Origin: an uncultured Polaribacter sp.
GTDB taxonomy: Bacteria > Bacteroidota > Bacteroidia > Flavobacteriales > Flavobacteriaceae
Assembly (NCBI GenBank): GCA_938084845.1
Contig: CALKEB010000016.1
Location: 62,001-126,000, forward strand
DNA length: 64,000 nt
Direction of reading: 5' to 3'
This document shows, piece by piece, positions 7,532 through 16,897 of the stretch. Position 1 is the stretch's first letter; the number at the start of each line of letters is the position of its first letter. Both the position numbers and the translations under genes were made by a program. Under the pieces are notes generated by a model. The model saw only the letters and a list, made by a program, of their open reading frames with translations, did no database searches and had not been told where the DNA came from.

Positions 7532-9642
7532 TGCCTAAAAGAGATATAAAAATTGCTTTACTTGGTAATCCTAACACCGGTAAAACTTCACTTTTTAACC
7601 AACTTACAGGTTTAAATCAAAAAGTGGGTAACTATCCAGGGGTTACTGTAGATAAAAAATTAGGGAAAAGTAAATTGTCTGCTACGCAGAATGCAATCAT
7701 TACAGATTTACCTGGCACTTACAGTATAAACCCAACTTCTTTAGACGAAAGTATTGTTTTAAAAACATTGCTTAAGAAAGACATCAAAGAGTCTCCAGAT
7801 GTAATTTTAGTGGTTGCAGATGTAGAAAATTTAAAACGGAATCTTTTACTTTTTTCACAAATTAAAGATTTAGAAATACCTACTGTATTAGCCATAAACA
7901 TGGTAGATCAAATGAATAGAAAAGGTATTTCTATTGATTTATCTCTTTTAAAAAAAGAATTAAATACCGAAGTTGCATTAATTAGTGCAAGAAAAAATGA
8001 AGGAATTCAAGAAGTAAAAGAAGCCATTATTCGTTGTCACGTTGCAGCTAAAGCATCCCCTCTTTGTGGAATAAACTCTAAGATAGATCCAGATTATTTT
8101 GAGAATCTAAAAAAAATAAGTTCTAATTATACGCTTTATGAATTGTGGTTAATGGTAACTCAAAATAATTATCCAGATACCATTACCAAAGAAGAAAAAG
8201 AAAAGCTTTTAGCTTTTAAAAAAGATGTACCTAAATTAAAGAAATACCAACATAAAGAAACCATATATAGGTATCAAGAGATTAATAAAATTTTAAAGAA
8301 AACCTATATCGTAGATAAATCAAAAGCTAAAGATCTACGAAGTAAATTAGATAAAGTTTTTACTCACAAAATTTTTGGTTATGCCATATTTTTCTTGATT
8401 TTATTAATCATTTTTCAATCTATTTTTGATATTGCTTCTGTACCTATGGATTTTATTGACGGTATTTTTGCAGAGCTATCTAATTTTGCAAAAAGTAATT
8501 TACCTAATGGAGTTTTAACGGATTTATTATCAGAAGGTATTATTCCAGGTATTGGAGGCGTTATTATTTTTATTCCACAAATTGCAATATTATTTCTGTT
8601 CATCGCCATTTTAGAAGAAACAGGCTATATGAGTCGTGTTGTTTTTTTAATGGATAAAATTATGAGACGTTTTGGAATGAATGGGAAAAGTGTAATTCCG
8701 TTAATTTCAGGAACAGCATGTGCAATTCCTGCAATTATGGCCACCAGAACAATTTCTAGCTGGAAAGAACGATTAATTACCATTTTGGTTACTCCATTTA
8801 CCACGTGCTCTGCACGTTTACCAGTTTATGCAATTTTAATAGCGCTAATAATTCCTGATACTAAAATTTTTGGTTTTTTAAACGTACAAGGTTTGGTCTT
8901 GTTGTTACTATATGCATTAGGTTTTGTAGCAGCTATTTTAGGGGCATACATTTTAAATAAAACATTAAAAATAAAATCAAGATCATTTTTTGTAGTAGAG
9001 ATGCCAAACTACAAACTACCATCATTTAAAAACGTATTTTATGAAGTGGTAGAAAAAACAAAAGCATTTGTTTTTGGAGCAGGAAAAATAATTTTAGCAC
9101 TGTCTATCATTTTATGGTTTTTGGCTTCTAATGGGGGTTCAGATTTTAAAAATGCAGAACAAATTGTAACAGAAAATGTTGCAAATAGTAATTTAAGTGA
9201 TGATGAGATTCAGCAGAAAATAGCTTCAACAAAGTTAGAAAAATCGTATATTGGAGTATTAGGAAAATCTATAGAACCTGCCATAAAACCTTTAGGTTAT
9301 GATTGGAAAATAGGTATTGCAATAATAACATCTTTTGCGGCACGTGAGGTATTTGTAGGAACTTTGGCAACCATTTATAGTGTAGAAGCAGATGATGAAG
9401 ACACAACCACTATTAAGCAGAAAATGGCTTCAGAAATAAATCCAGATACGAGTAAAAAACGATTTAACTTTCCTGTAGGGATGTCTTTAATGGTTTTTTA
9501 TGCATTTGCAATGCAATGTATGGCAACTTTAGCCATAGTAAAACGTGAAACAAAAACTTGGAAATGGCCATTAATTCAATTATTTGGCATGGCATTATTG
9601 GCTTATGTTTCCTCTTTTTTAACCTATCAATTATTAAGTTAA
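7531..9642 (+). CDS. feoB: FeoB ferrous iron transporter
   Basis: A 703-residue membrane protein. The N-terminal G domain has G1 GNPNTGKTS (residues 11-19), G3 DLPGTYS and G4 NMVD. A helical GDI-like spacer follows, then a membrane domain with two Gate regions; one contains SGTACAIPAIMATRTI with the conserved Cys. It imports Fe2+ across the inner membrane. Length and motif order match full-length FeoB. It is the middle gene of feoA-feoB-(Cys-rich protein), with one-base overlaps on both sides. Confidence 0.96.
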   Translation: MPKRDIKIALLGNPNTGKTSLFNQLTGLNQKVGNYPGVTVDKKLGKSKLSATQNAIITDLPGTYSINPTSLDESIVLKTLLKKDIKESPDVILVVADVENLKRNLLLFSQIKDLEIPTVLAINMVDQMNRKGISIDLSLLKKELNTEVALISARKNEGIQEVKEAIIRCHVAAKASPLCGINSKIDPDYFENLKKISSNYTLYELWLMVTQNNYPDTITKEEKEKLLAFKKDVPKLKKYQHKETIYRYQEINKILKKTYIVDKSKAKDLRSKLDKVFTHKIFGYAIFFLILLIIFQSIFDIASVPMDFIDGIFAELSNFAKSNLPNGVLTDLLSEGIIPGIGGVIIFIPQIAILFLFIAILEETGYMSRVVFLMDKIMRRFGMNGKSVIPLISGTACAIPAIMATRTISSWKERLITILVTPFTTCSARLPVYAILIALIIPDTKIFGFLNVQGLVLLLLYALGFVAAILGAYILNKTLKIKSRSFFVVEMPNYKLPSFKNVFYEVVEKTKAFVFGAGKIILALSIILWFLASNGGSDFKNAEQIVTENVANSNLSDDEIQQKIASTKLEKSYIGVLGKSIEPAIKPLGYDWKIGIAIITSFAAREVFVGTLATIYSVEADDEDTTTIKQKMASEINPDTSKKRFNFPVGMSLMVFYAFAMQCMATLAIVKRETKTWKWPLIQLFGMALLAYVSSFLTYQLLS

Positions 9643-9758
9643 TGCAAGAAATTATCGCATATATATTGTTAACTTTAGCACTACTCTTTTTAGTGAGAAA
9701 ATACATGTTACCAACAAAAAAATCTAAGGGGTGTAGTTCAGATTGTAATTGTCATTAG
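9642..9758 (+). CDS. FeoB-associated Cys-rich membrane protein
   Basis: A 38-residue protein. The ATG at 9642 overlaps the feoB stop by one base. It has one membrane helix (about residues 4-21), then a basic stretch (KYMLPTKKSKG), then the Cys-rich tail CSSDCNCH. This matches the small FeoB-associated Cys-rich proteins (a Pfam-defined family) found after feoB in many Bacteroidota and Firmicutes. A role in iron hand-over or in stabilising the Feo complex is plausible but unproven. A longer reading frame upstream lies inside feoB and is not credible. Confidence 0.85.
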   Translation: MQEIIAYILLTLALLFLVRKYMLPTKKSKGCSSDCNCH

Positions 9759-9832
9759 AAAAAAACAAAACGATTTGTAAGGTTGTATCCCTTCTGAACA
9801 ACAGATATTAAATAATAATTAAATATAGACTT

Positions 9833-10375
9833 ATGAAAAAAGCAATTTTATCAATCGTAATTTTTACAATCGCATTAGTATCTTCTATAGAAGTCAATGC
9901 TCAAAATTTCCCAAAAGTAGATGTAAGTCCAATGGATGCCTCTGCTTATCCTACCAATTGGAGAAATGCAAATAAATTAGTCAAAGTAATTTATAGTAGG
10001 CCAAATTTAAAAGGAAGGTCTTTAGACAAATTAGCACCTAAAGGCAAAGTTTGGAGAACAGGTGCTAATGAAGCTGCAGAAATTACATTTTACAAAGAGG
10101 TTGTGTTTGGAGGTAAGCCAGTAAAAGCTGGAACATACACATTGTTTACAATTCCTTCAGATGAGAATTGGATAGTAATTTTGAGTAATCAAAGAAACGT
10201 TTGGGGGTCCTATTTTTATGATGCAAAAGAAGATGTTGTAAGAGTAGAAGCAGAAGTTGCTCAAGGTAAAGAAAGTATTGAGGCTTTTTCTATTGTTTTT
10301 ACCGGTGAAGAAAATGATGCATTGATGCATTTAGCCTGGGGAACTACAAGAGTAACAATATCAGTAAAAGGGTAA
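9833..10375 (+). CDS. Secreted DUF2911 protein
   Basis: A 180-residue protein with a clear signal peptide (cleavage after about residue 23, VNAQ). The rest is one DUF2911 domain. Visible family features are VIYSRPNLKGRSL, VWRTGANEA, KAGTYTLFTIPS and WGSYFYDA. The function of the family is unknown; it is common and secreted in Bacteroidota. It stands 74 bases after the feo operon and is followed by a terminator. I see no iron link in the protein itself. Confidence 0.85.
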   Translation: MKKAILSIVIFTIALVSSIEVNAQNFPKVDVSPMDASAYPTNWRNANKLVKVIYSRPNLKGRSLDKLAPKGKVWRTGANEAAEITFYKEVVFGGKPVKAGTYTLFTIPSDENWIVILSNQRNVWGSYFYDAKEDVVRVEAEVAQGKESIEAFSIVFTGEENDALMHLAWGTTRVTISVKG

Positions 10376-10390
10376 CTGAGAATTAAAATA

Positions 10391-10432
10391 AAAAAAACCT
10401 AAAAAGTTATTATTGCTTTTGAGGTTTTTTTT
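10391..10432. terminator. Terminator between the DUF2911 gene and galE
   Basis: A hairpin AAAAAAACCT-AAAAG / CTTTTGAGGTTTTTTT with one bulged C, flanked by A and T runs. It separates two convergent genes and can serve both. Confidence 0.7.
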
Positions 10433-10433
10433 C

Positions 10434-11447
10434 TTATACAGTTTGATTCTGTTGCCATTTCCATGCAGAACGTAAGGCTTCTTCTAGCCGGATTTCTGTT
10501 TTCCATTGCAATTCATTATTTGCAATTGTAGTATCTGCATAACAAGACATTACATCTCCATCTCTTCTACCTACAATTTTGTAATTTAATTTCAGGTTAT
10601 TTACTTTTTCAAAAGTTTGTATAATTTCTAATACAGACGTACCCTTACCTGTACCAATATTAAAAAATTCAAAAGAATTTTTATTATTTTTATCAAGTAA
10701 CCTTTTTAAAGCAGCGATATGTGCTTTTGCTAAATCTACTACGTGTATATAATCACGAATAGCAGTACCATCTTCTGTCGCATAATCATCGCCAAAAACA
10801 GACAATTGCTCACGAATACCTGCTGCCGTTTGTGTAACATAAGGAATTAAATTCTGAGGAACACCTAAAGGTAATTCGCCGATTTTTGCAGAAGCGTGCG
10901 CACCAATTGGGTTAAAATAGCGCAATGCTATTGCGTTTATACCATAGGCCTTACAAGAATCTTTTATGATTTCTTCTCCAATTTTTTTTGTGTTTCCATA
11001 AACAGATTCAGCTTTTTTAACAGGAGCATTCTCCGTAATTGGCAACTCATTTGGTTCTCCATAAACCGTAGCAGAAGAAGAAAAAATAAAGTGATCTAAA
11101 TTGCGGTTTTTTAGTACCATTAAAATGTTTATCAGAGAGCTTAAGTTATTTTCGTAGTACTCTAATGGTTTTGCAATACTTTCTCCAACAGCTTTAAAGG
11201 CAGCAAAATGAATTACACCGTCAATTTTATGTGCATCAAATACAGACTCTAGGTCTGATTTGATTCTTACATCTGCTTCATAAAATATTGGTTTTTTGTT
11301 AGTAATAGCTTCAATATTTTCTAATACGGATAAAGTGGTATTAGATAAATCATCTATTATTACAACTTCAAAGCCTTCATTTTGGAGTTCTACAACAGTA
11401 TGAGAACCTATAAAACCAAGGCCTCCTGTGACGAGTATTTTTTTCAT
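10434..11447 (-). CDS. galE: UDP-glucose 4-epimerase
   Basis: A 337-residue extended short-chain dehydrogenase. It has the NAD-binding GGLGFIGSHT at residues 8-17, the SSSATVYG segment with the catalytic Ser/Thr region, and the Tyr-x-x-x-Lys pair in VYGNTKK. The conserved ALRYFNPIGAH, RDYIHVVDLA and GTGKGTSVLE motifs are all present. It interconverts UDP-glucose and UDP-galactose for surface polysaccharides. It follows a sugar aminotransferase by 16 bases on the same strand, which points to nucleotide-sugar supply for glycans rather than galactose catabolism. Confidence 0.93.
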   Translation of the reverse strand: MKKILVTGGLGFIGSHTVVELQNEGFEVVIIDDLSNTTLSVLENIEAITNKKPIFYEADVRIKSDLESVFDAHKIDGVIHFAAFKAVGESIAKPLEYYENNLSSLINILMVLKNRNLDHFIFSSSATVYGEPNELPITENAPVKKAESVYGNTKKIGEEIIKDSCKAYGINAIALRYFNPIGAHASAKIGELPLGVPQNLIPYVTQTAAGIREQLSVFGDDYATEDGTAIRDYIHVVDLAKAHIAALKRLLDKNNKNSFEFFNIGTGKGTSVLEIIQTFEKVNNLKLNYKIVGRRDGDVMSCYADTTIANNELQWKTEIRLEEALRSAWKWQQNQTV

Positions 11448-11463
11448 TATTTTATTTTAGGGG

Positions 11464-12627
11464 TTATTTTAAAAAATCTAATATTGTTTTGGTTATAAAT
11501 GTTAATTGTTCATGATCTAGTTCTGTGTGCATAGGTAAAGAAATCACTGTTTTTATCAATTGATTGGTTACAGGAAAATCTTCTTCATTGTAGCGTTTGT
11601 CTTGGTATGCTTTTTGGGCATGTAAAGCTACAGGGTAATATATTGCATTCGGAATTTCGTTTGCTATTAGGTGTTTGTGTAAAGCATCTCTTTGACCATT
11701 TGTTATTTGTAAGGTGTACTGATGAAACACGTGACAATCGCAAACATCACAAATCTGGTTACAATTTGAAGTTTTATTTGATTGTGCTGTTGGGGTTATT
11801 ATTGCAGGATGCTTAGAAAATGCATTATTGTAAAAACGAGCGGCAGTACGTCTGGCATTACAATACGAATCTAAGTGTGGTAATTTAGCTTTTAAAACGC
11901 CTGCTTGTATAGAATCTAATCTAGAATTTACACCTACAACATCATGATAATAACGCTCATACATTCCATGATTTACAATTCCACGAATGGTATGTGCTAG
12001 TTGGTCATTATTTGTAAAAATAGCACCTCCATCTCCATAACAACCTAAATTTTTAGAGGGGAAAAAAGAAGTTGTTCCTACATCTCCTAGTGTACCTGCT
12101 TTTTGTTGAGAACCATCTTTAAACGTATAATTTGCTCCAATTGCTTGGGCATTGTCTTCTATAACAAATAAATTATGTGCTTTTGCAATCTCTAAAATCG
12201 CATCCATATTTGCTACCTGACCAAATAAATGAACAGGAACAATGGCTTTTGTTTTAGGTGTAATTGCTTTCTTTAAAGCAGAAATATCTATGTTAAAGGT
12301 CTCTTTATCCACATCAACTAAAACAGGTGTAAGCTTTAGTAATGCAATCACCTCTACTGTTGCTGCAAATGTGAAATCTACAGTAATTACTTCATCACCT
12401 TGCGCTAAACCTAATCCCATCATGGCAATTTGCAAAGCATCCGTTCCATTTGCACAAGGAATTACATGTTTTACATTTAAATATGCTTCTAAATCTTTTT
12501 GAAAATCTTTTACTAAAGGACCATTTATGTAAGAAGATGAGTTTAAAACATCTTGTATCGAATGGTCTACCGTTTCTTTTATATGTTGATATTGTTTTTG
12601 CAAATCAACCATTTGAATTTTATTCAT
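11464..12627 (-). CDS. DegT/DnrJ/EryC1/StrS-type sugar aminotransferase
   Basis: A 387-residue PLP enzyme that aminates a keto-sugar nucleotide. It has the family motifs PCANGTDALQIA, EDNAQAIGA, the PLP Lys in SFFPSKNLGCYGDGGA, and NSRLDSIQAGVL. An oddity is a short Cys cluster, CNQICDVCDCH, inserted just before VFHQYTL (about residues 287-297). It looks like a metal-binding or disulphide loop and is not part of the standard fold. The gene heads a leftward unit with galE and has its own -7 element (12651-12658). The product sugar cannot be named from the sequence. Confidence 0.88.
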   Translation of the reverse strand: MNKIQMVDLQKQYQHIKETVDHSIQDVLNSSSYINGPLVKDFQKDLEAYLNVKHVIPCANGTDALQIAMMGLGLAQGDEVITVDFTFAATVEVIALLKLTPVLVDVDKETFNIDISALKKAITPKTKAIVPVHLFGQVANMDAILEIAKAHNLFVIEDNAQAIGANYTFKDGSQQKAGTLGDVGTTSFFPSKNLGCYGDGGAIFTNNDQLAHTIRGIVNHGMYERYYHDVVGVNSRLDSIQAGVLKAKLPHLDSYCNARRTAARFYNNAFSKHPAIITPTAQSNKTSNCNQICDVCDCHVFHQYTLQITNGQRDALHKHLIANEIPNAIYYPVALHAQKAYQDKRYNEEDFPVTNQLIKTVISLPMHTELDHEQLTFITKTILDFLK

Positions 12628-12650
12628 AAATCATCAAATTATTTGTATAT

Positions 12651-12680
12651 CAAAAATACAACATAATTACTTTATCTTTG
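12651..12680. promoter_or_regulatory. Divergent -7 elements for the aminotransferase and acylase genes
   Basis: On the minus strand CAAAAATA (12651-12658) reads TATTTTTG, 23 bases before the aminotransferase ATG. On the plus strand TATCTTTG (12673-12680) lies 20 bases before the acylase ATG. The two promoters are nearly back to back in a 73-base gap. Confidence 0.6.
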
Positions 12681-12700
12681 GCTAGATCAAAATTTTTCAA

Positions 12701-15082
12701 ATGAAATTTATAAAAAAGACCATAAAAATATTGTTTGCTTTCATTGTATTTCTTGCTATTGGAACTTGGTTGTATACAAAAACGTACTATCCGAACTATA
12801 AAGGAGAGCTAGCGTTAAGCCAACTGTCTGAAAAGGTGACAGTTTATTTTGATGATGTTGGTGTACCTCATATTGAGGCTCAGAATCAGAAAGATGCATA
12901 TACCGCTTTAGGATATGTACATGCGCAAGATCGACTTTGGCAAATGGAATTGATAAGAAGAATTGCCCCTGGTAGGTTGTCTGAGATTTTCGGAAAAGAT
13001 CTACTTCAGACAGATGTTTTTTTTGCGGGTTTAGGCATCGAAGAAGCAGCTGAAAAATCTATTGCAGCTCTAGACGAAAATAGTGAGCCTTACCTATTAA
13101 CTCAGGCGTATTTAAATGGTATTAATCAATATATTAACGAAGGTAAAACGCCATTAGAATTTTCTCTAGTTGGTATAGAAAAAGAAAATTATACCCTAAA
13201 AGATGTATATAATGTTTTTGGTTATATGGCTTTTAGTTTTGCTGTTGCACATAAAACAGATCCGCTTTTAACTGAAATTAAAGAACAATTAGGTGATGCT
13301 TATTTTAAAGAAATAATGACCACGGATTTAAATGAGCTTACCATTAACAAATACGAAACCAAAGAAATTAAGGGAGAACTTTCTGCGGCTGTAAGTAAAT
13401 TGATGGATAAATTACCCGTTTCTACTTTTATAGGTAGTAATTCTTGGGTAATTGGACCAGAGAAAACTAAAAATGGTAAAGTTTTATTTGCCAATGATCC
13501 TCACATAGGGTTTTCGCAGCCTTCGGTTTGGTATGAGAATCATATAAAAACTCCAGATTTTGAAATTTATGGATTTAATATTGCCTTAATGCCATTTCCC
13601 CTTTTAGGTCATAATAGAGAATATGCGTATGGATTAACAATGTTGGCTAACGATGATTTAAATTTTTATGTAGAGAAAAATAAGGATGATAATGAAAATT
13701 TATACAAAACAGCAGAAGGTTATAAGCCCTACACTGTAAAAACCAAAACAATACAGATTAAAGAGGCTGTAGATACTACTTTTAAAGTAAAAGTTTCTAA
13801 TCATGGGCCAATTATGAATGGTATTATATCTCATATGAATGATACTCGTCCAGTAGCGATGCATTGGTTGTATACACAATTAGACAATAAGCAATTAGAT
13901 GTTTCTTATGAAATGTCTCATGCGACCTCTTTACATAGATTTAAAAATGCAGTCGTAAAAATTCATGCACCAGGTTTAAATGTTATGTATGGTGATGCAA
14001 AAGGAAATATTGCTTGGTTTGCTTCTGCTAAGTTATATCAACTTAGAGATAGTTTATCTTCTAAATTGTATTTAGATGGTGCTTCTGGAACTGATGAGAT
14101 TACCGAATTCTTGCCATTTAGTGAAAACCCCCAAGCTATAAATCCTTCTTGGAACTATGTTTACTCTGCAAATAATCAGCCAGATTCGGTGAGGGGTAAA
14201 TTGTATCCAGGTTATTATCAACCACAAGATAGAGCAAAAAGAATTGTTTCGCTTTTAGAAGGAAAAGATGATTTCACAAAGCAAGACATAGAGGAGATGA
14301 TTTATGATGTGCAATCTGCAACAGTTTCTGATATTGCAAAAGATTTGTTAGAGAATGTTCGTAGAACAGATTTATCTGCTTCACAAAAAAAAGCCATTTC
14401 TATTTTGGAAAGATGGAATGGAGATTATCAAAAAAATGCAATACCACCAACTCTATATAATCGATTCTTATACGAGGTATTGGTGGCTACTTATAAAGAT
14501 GAATTAGGAGGTAGTTTTCCTTTGTTTATTAATTCTCAATTACAAGACCAGGCTTTTCCCATTCAAGTTAAAAGAGAAAAATCTATTTGGTGGGATAATG
14601 TAACTACAGAAAATAAAACAGAAACTAGAAATGAAATTATTACCAATTCTTTTTTAAGTGCTTATGCATTTTTAGAAAATCAATTAGGAGAAAACGTAGA
14701 TAATTGGATGTGGAAAAGGGTTATTTCTTTAGAACATGAACACGCAATTGGTAAAGCAGGGGGTCTTCTTAGAAAGTTTTTTAATGTTGGGCCTTTTGAA
14801 ACTATAGGGGGTAATGAAGTAATAAACAATCAGATTTTTAAGTTAGACAGTACAGGTATTTATAAAATTACTGCAGGACCATCAACAAGAAGAGTTATCG
14901 ATTTTTCTGATATAGAAAATAGTTCAGCAATTTTACCTACAGGTCAATCAGGTAGAGTGTTTAGTCCATATTACAAAGACCAAGCACAAAAGTTTATAGA
15001 TGGAGAGTTCGTAAAAATGAGTCTCAATGAGGCAGATATAAAACAAAGTGAAAACGTTTTGGTTTTGAAGCCAAAGCAATAA
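12701..15082 (+). CDS. Penicillin acylase family (S45) N-terminal nucleophile hydrolase
   Basis: A 793-residue precursor with an N-terminal membrane segment or signal (residues 8-26). The alpha-chain region contains VPHIEAQNQKDAYTALGYVHAQDRLWQME, here split as VPHIEAQ and GYVHAQDRLWQM. The self-processing site is Gly245-Ser246 in FIGSNSWVIG, and Ser246 would be the N-terminal nucleophile of the beta chain. NDPHIGF and the late HEHAIGK segment match the family. It probably acts in the periplasm on amides; members cleave penicillins, acyl-homoserine lactones or cyclic lipopeptides, and the substrate cannot be told here. It is a single gene, convergent with the nitroreductase. Confidence 0.9.
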   Translation: MKFIKKTIKILFAFIVFLAIGTWLYTKTYYPNYKGELALSQLSEKVTVYFDDVGVPHIEAQNQKDAYTALGYVHAQDRLWQMELIRRIAPGRLSEIFGKDLLQTDVFFAGLGIEEAAEKSIAALDENSEPYLLTQAYLNGINQYINEGKTPLEFSLVGIEKENYTLKDVYNVFGYMAFSFAVAHKTDPLLTEIKEQLGDAYFKEIMTTDLNELTINKYETKEIKGELSAAVSKLMDKLPVSTFIGSNSWVIGPEKTKNGKVLFANDPHIGFSQPSVWYENHIKTPDFEIYGFNIALMPFPLLGHNREYAYGLTMLANDDLNFYVEKNKDDNENLYKTAEGYKPYTVKTKTIQIKEAVDTTFKVKVSNHGPIMNGIISHMNDTRPVAMHWLYTQLDNKQLDVSYEMSHATSLHRFKNAVVKIHAPGLNVMYGDAKGNIAWFASAKLYQLRDSLSSKLYLDGASGTDEITEFLPFSENPQAINPSWNYVYSANNQPDSVRGKLYPGYYQPQDRAKRIVSLLEGKDDFTKQDIEEMIYDVQSATVSDIAKDLLENVRRTDLSASQKKAISILERWNGDYQKNAIPPTLYNRFLYEVLVATYKDELGGSFPLFINSQLQDQAFPIQVKREKSIWWDNVTTENKTETRNEIITNSFLSAYAFLENQLGENVDNWMWKRVISLEHEHAIGKAGGLLRKFFNVGPFETIGGNEVINNQIFKLDSTGIYKITAGPSTRRVIDFSDIENSSAILPTGQSGRVFSPYYKDQAQKFIDGEFVKMSLNEADIKQSENVLVLKPKQ

Positions 15083-15090
15083 TTTAGCAG

Positions 15091-15828
15091 CTAAACCTCT
15101 TTATAAATTTCTTGAAAAGGAATTCGAAAACGTTCTCCATAAACCCCTTTTGGATCTCTAATTCCACATGATACAATCATGTTAATTTCAGCGCCAAAGG
15201 GCAGGCCGACTAGATTTTTAACTCTTAGGGTGTCTAACCCTTCCATAGGGCAAGTATCATAACCTTCTGCTGCCATAGAAATCATAAAGTTTTCTGCTGC
15301 TAATGCACAAGTTTTATGAGCTACAATTCGCATATCGCTTTTTAGAACTTGCCTATAAATAGGTTTAAAAAAACCAATTATAGTAACCATCATAAACTTT
15401 AAAAAACCAAATATTCCTAGAAAATCTCCATAAGCAAAAGGTATAATTTTACCATAATAATTTCTAACTGTTTTTTCTCTTTTTGTTTGGTTAGCTTTAG
15501 CGTTATTTTCTCCAAAATTTTTCTCTATAAATTTTAAATTAGCTTTTGCCCTTTCTTTCCATAGGTCTTTTCTTGTAACAAAAATGACCAATTGTTGTGC
15601 TGTTTTTGCTGCATTTTGATTAAAACAAAAAGGTGCAATTTTAGCGATACTATCTTTAGAAGTAATGTGGTAGAACTCCCATAATTGCATATTACTACTA
15701 TTAGGAGCTAAAGCAGCATGCTCTAAACATTTTTTTACAATTGCAGTTTGTATGGGTTTATTGGCATCATAAATTCGGACTGATCTTCTATATTGAATTG
15801 CTTCAAAAACGGTCTTTGGGTTCTCCAT
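15091..15828 (-). CDS. Nitroreductase family flavoprotein
   Basis: A 245-residue FMN-binding fold. The RRSVRIYD motif lies at residues 13-20, the LAPNSSNMQLWEFYHI segment near 37-52, and GLPFGAEINMIVSCG near the C-terminus. A 30-40 residue insertion in the middle with hydrophobic character (FGFLKFMMVTIIGFF) is longer than in classic NfsB-like enzymes. The substrate is unknown. The gap to the upstream AlkB-like gene is only seven bases, so they are co-transcribed; a redox role linked to that hydroxylase is possible but not shown. Confidence 0.8.
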   Translation of the reverse strand: MENPKTVFEAIQYRRSVRIYDANKPIQTAIVKKCLEHAALAPNSSNMQLWEFYHITSKDSIAKIAPFCFNQNAAKTAQQLVIFVTRKDLWKERAKANLKFIEKNFGENNAKANQTKREKTVRNYYGKIIPFAYGDFLGIFGFLKFMMVTIIGFFKPIYRQVLKSDMRIVAHKTCALAAENFMISMAAEGYDTCPMEGLDTLRVKNLVGLPFGAEINMIVSCGIRDPKGVYGERFRIPFQEIYKEV

Positions 15829-15835
15829 TACATGC

Positions 15836-16870
15836 TTAAGATAAAGTACTAAGTTTTTTATTCATTACCCAAAACCAGATAGGAGGTAAGAATGCTAATA
15901 GCATCATGCCTGGGTATCCAGTAGGCATTTGTGGGCTTTCTGGTAATGATTTTAAAAGTTGGTAATGTTTAGCCCCATTATAATGATGATCTGAATGTCT
16001 CGATAAATTAAAAAGTAATATTTGGCCCACTTGATGGTTACTATTCCAAGAATGATTTCTTTTTACACGTTCATATCTGCCATGATTATTTTTTTTACGT
16101 AACAAGCCATAATGCTCTATATAATTGACAGTTTCTAACAAAAGAATGCCAATTATAGCTGCTGCTATGAATGTAAATAGTACAAATTGGCCAAAAATAT
16201 AATAGATAAATGTTAAAAGGAATAAGTTGCAGAATGTATAGACAACCATTCTATTTTGATAATGAAACCAAGATCTATCTAAATTTTTCATTCTTTTATT
16301 TTCTAATTGCCAAGCTTGAAAATAGCTGGTAAGATGAGAACGAAACCAAAAAACAAACAATAGTTCATTTTTTCTTGCAGTAGCAGCGTCTTTTGGAGTG
16401 GCAACATTATAGTGGTGCCCTCCATTGTGGTAAGGTAAAAAGTGGGTGTTTAGTGAGCTTAGAAGTAGTAATTCTCCAATAAATTCGTCTAACCTATTAT
16501 TTCTATGCCCCAGTTCATGTCCTACATTTATGCCAAGAACCCCACACATTATTCCCATACCAAATATTCTTCCAAAGATTTCTGAATTGCTTAGATTTGG
16601 TTCCTGTATTGCATAAAAAAAGAATATTAAAAAAACGATTTGAATAGGAAGTGTCAGGTAAAGTAAATAAGTATACCACTTATTTTCCATTTCAATTTTT
16701 TCTTCTTCTTTAGAAAAATTAGTTGTATTTGGTTTGATAAAAAATTCTAATAAAGGAACTAGGCCAAAAAACACTAATGCTGGTAAATACGTAAACCATC
16801 CATAATTTGTAAAACAGATATAAACAACAATGGGTAAAATTACAATGGTAAAATATTTTAATGCTTTCAT
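15836..16870 (-). CDS. AlkB-like membrane di-iron hydroxylase
   Basis: A 344-residue integral membrane protein with the histidine boxes of the alkane monooxygenase branch: HELGH (first box), HNGGHH (second), NYIEHYGL (the family-specific HYG motif) and RHSDHH (third). About six membrane helices are predicted. By family knowledge these enzymes hydroxylate alkanes or fatty-acyl tails with a rubredoxin electron donor. No rubredoxin gene is adjacent. In flavobacteria the true substrate is often unknown, so the name alkane 1-monooxygenase is tentative. It is encoded between an RluA-type gene and a nitroreductase on one strand. Confidence 0.85.
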   Translation of the reverse strand: MKALKYFTIVILPIVVYICFTNYGWFTYLPALVFFGLVPLLEFFIKPNTTNFSKEEEKIEMENKWYTYLLYLTLPIQIVFLIFFFYAIQEPNLSNSEIFGRIFGMGIMCGVLGINVGHELGHRNNRLDEFIGELLLLSSLNTHFLPYHNGGHHYNVATPKDAATARKNELLFVFWFRSHLTSYFQAWQLENKRMKNLDRSWFHYQNRMVVYTFCNLFLLTFIYYIFGQFVLFTFIAAAIIGILLLETVNYIEHYGLLRKKNNHGRYERVKRNHSWNSNHQVGQILLFNLSRHSDHHYNGAKHYQLLKSLPESPQMPTGYPGMMLLAFLPPIWFWVMNKKLSTLS

Positions 16871-16897
16871 TTAAAAATTTTTCTCTAAAGATAGCAA

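Noticed and set aside
10434-12627. Start of a large polysaccharide or O-antigen gene cluster
   Set aside because: Only two nucleotide-sugar genes are present and the neighbours are unrelated; no glycosyltransferases, flippase or polymerase are seen.
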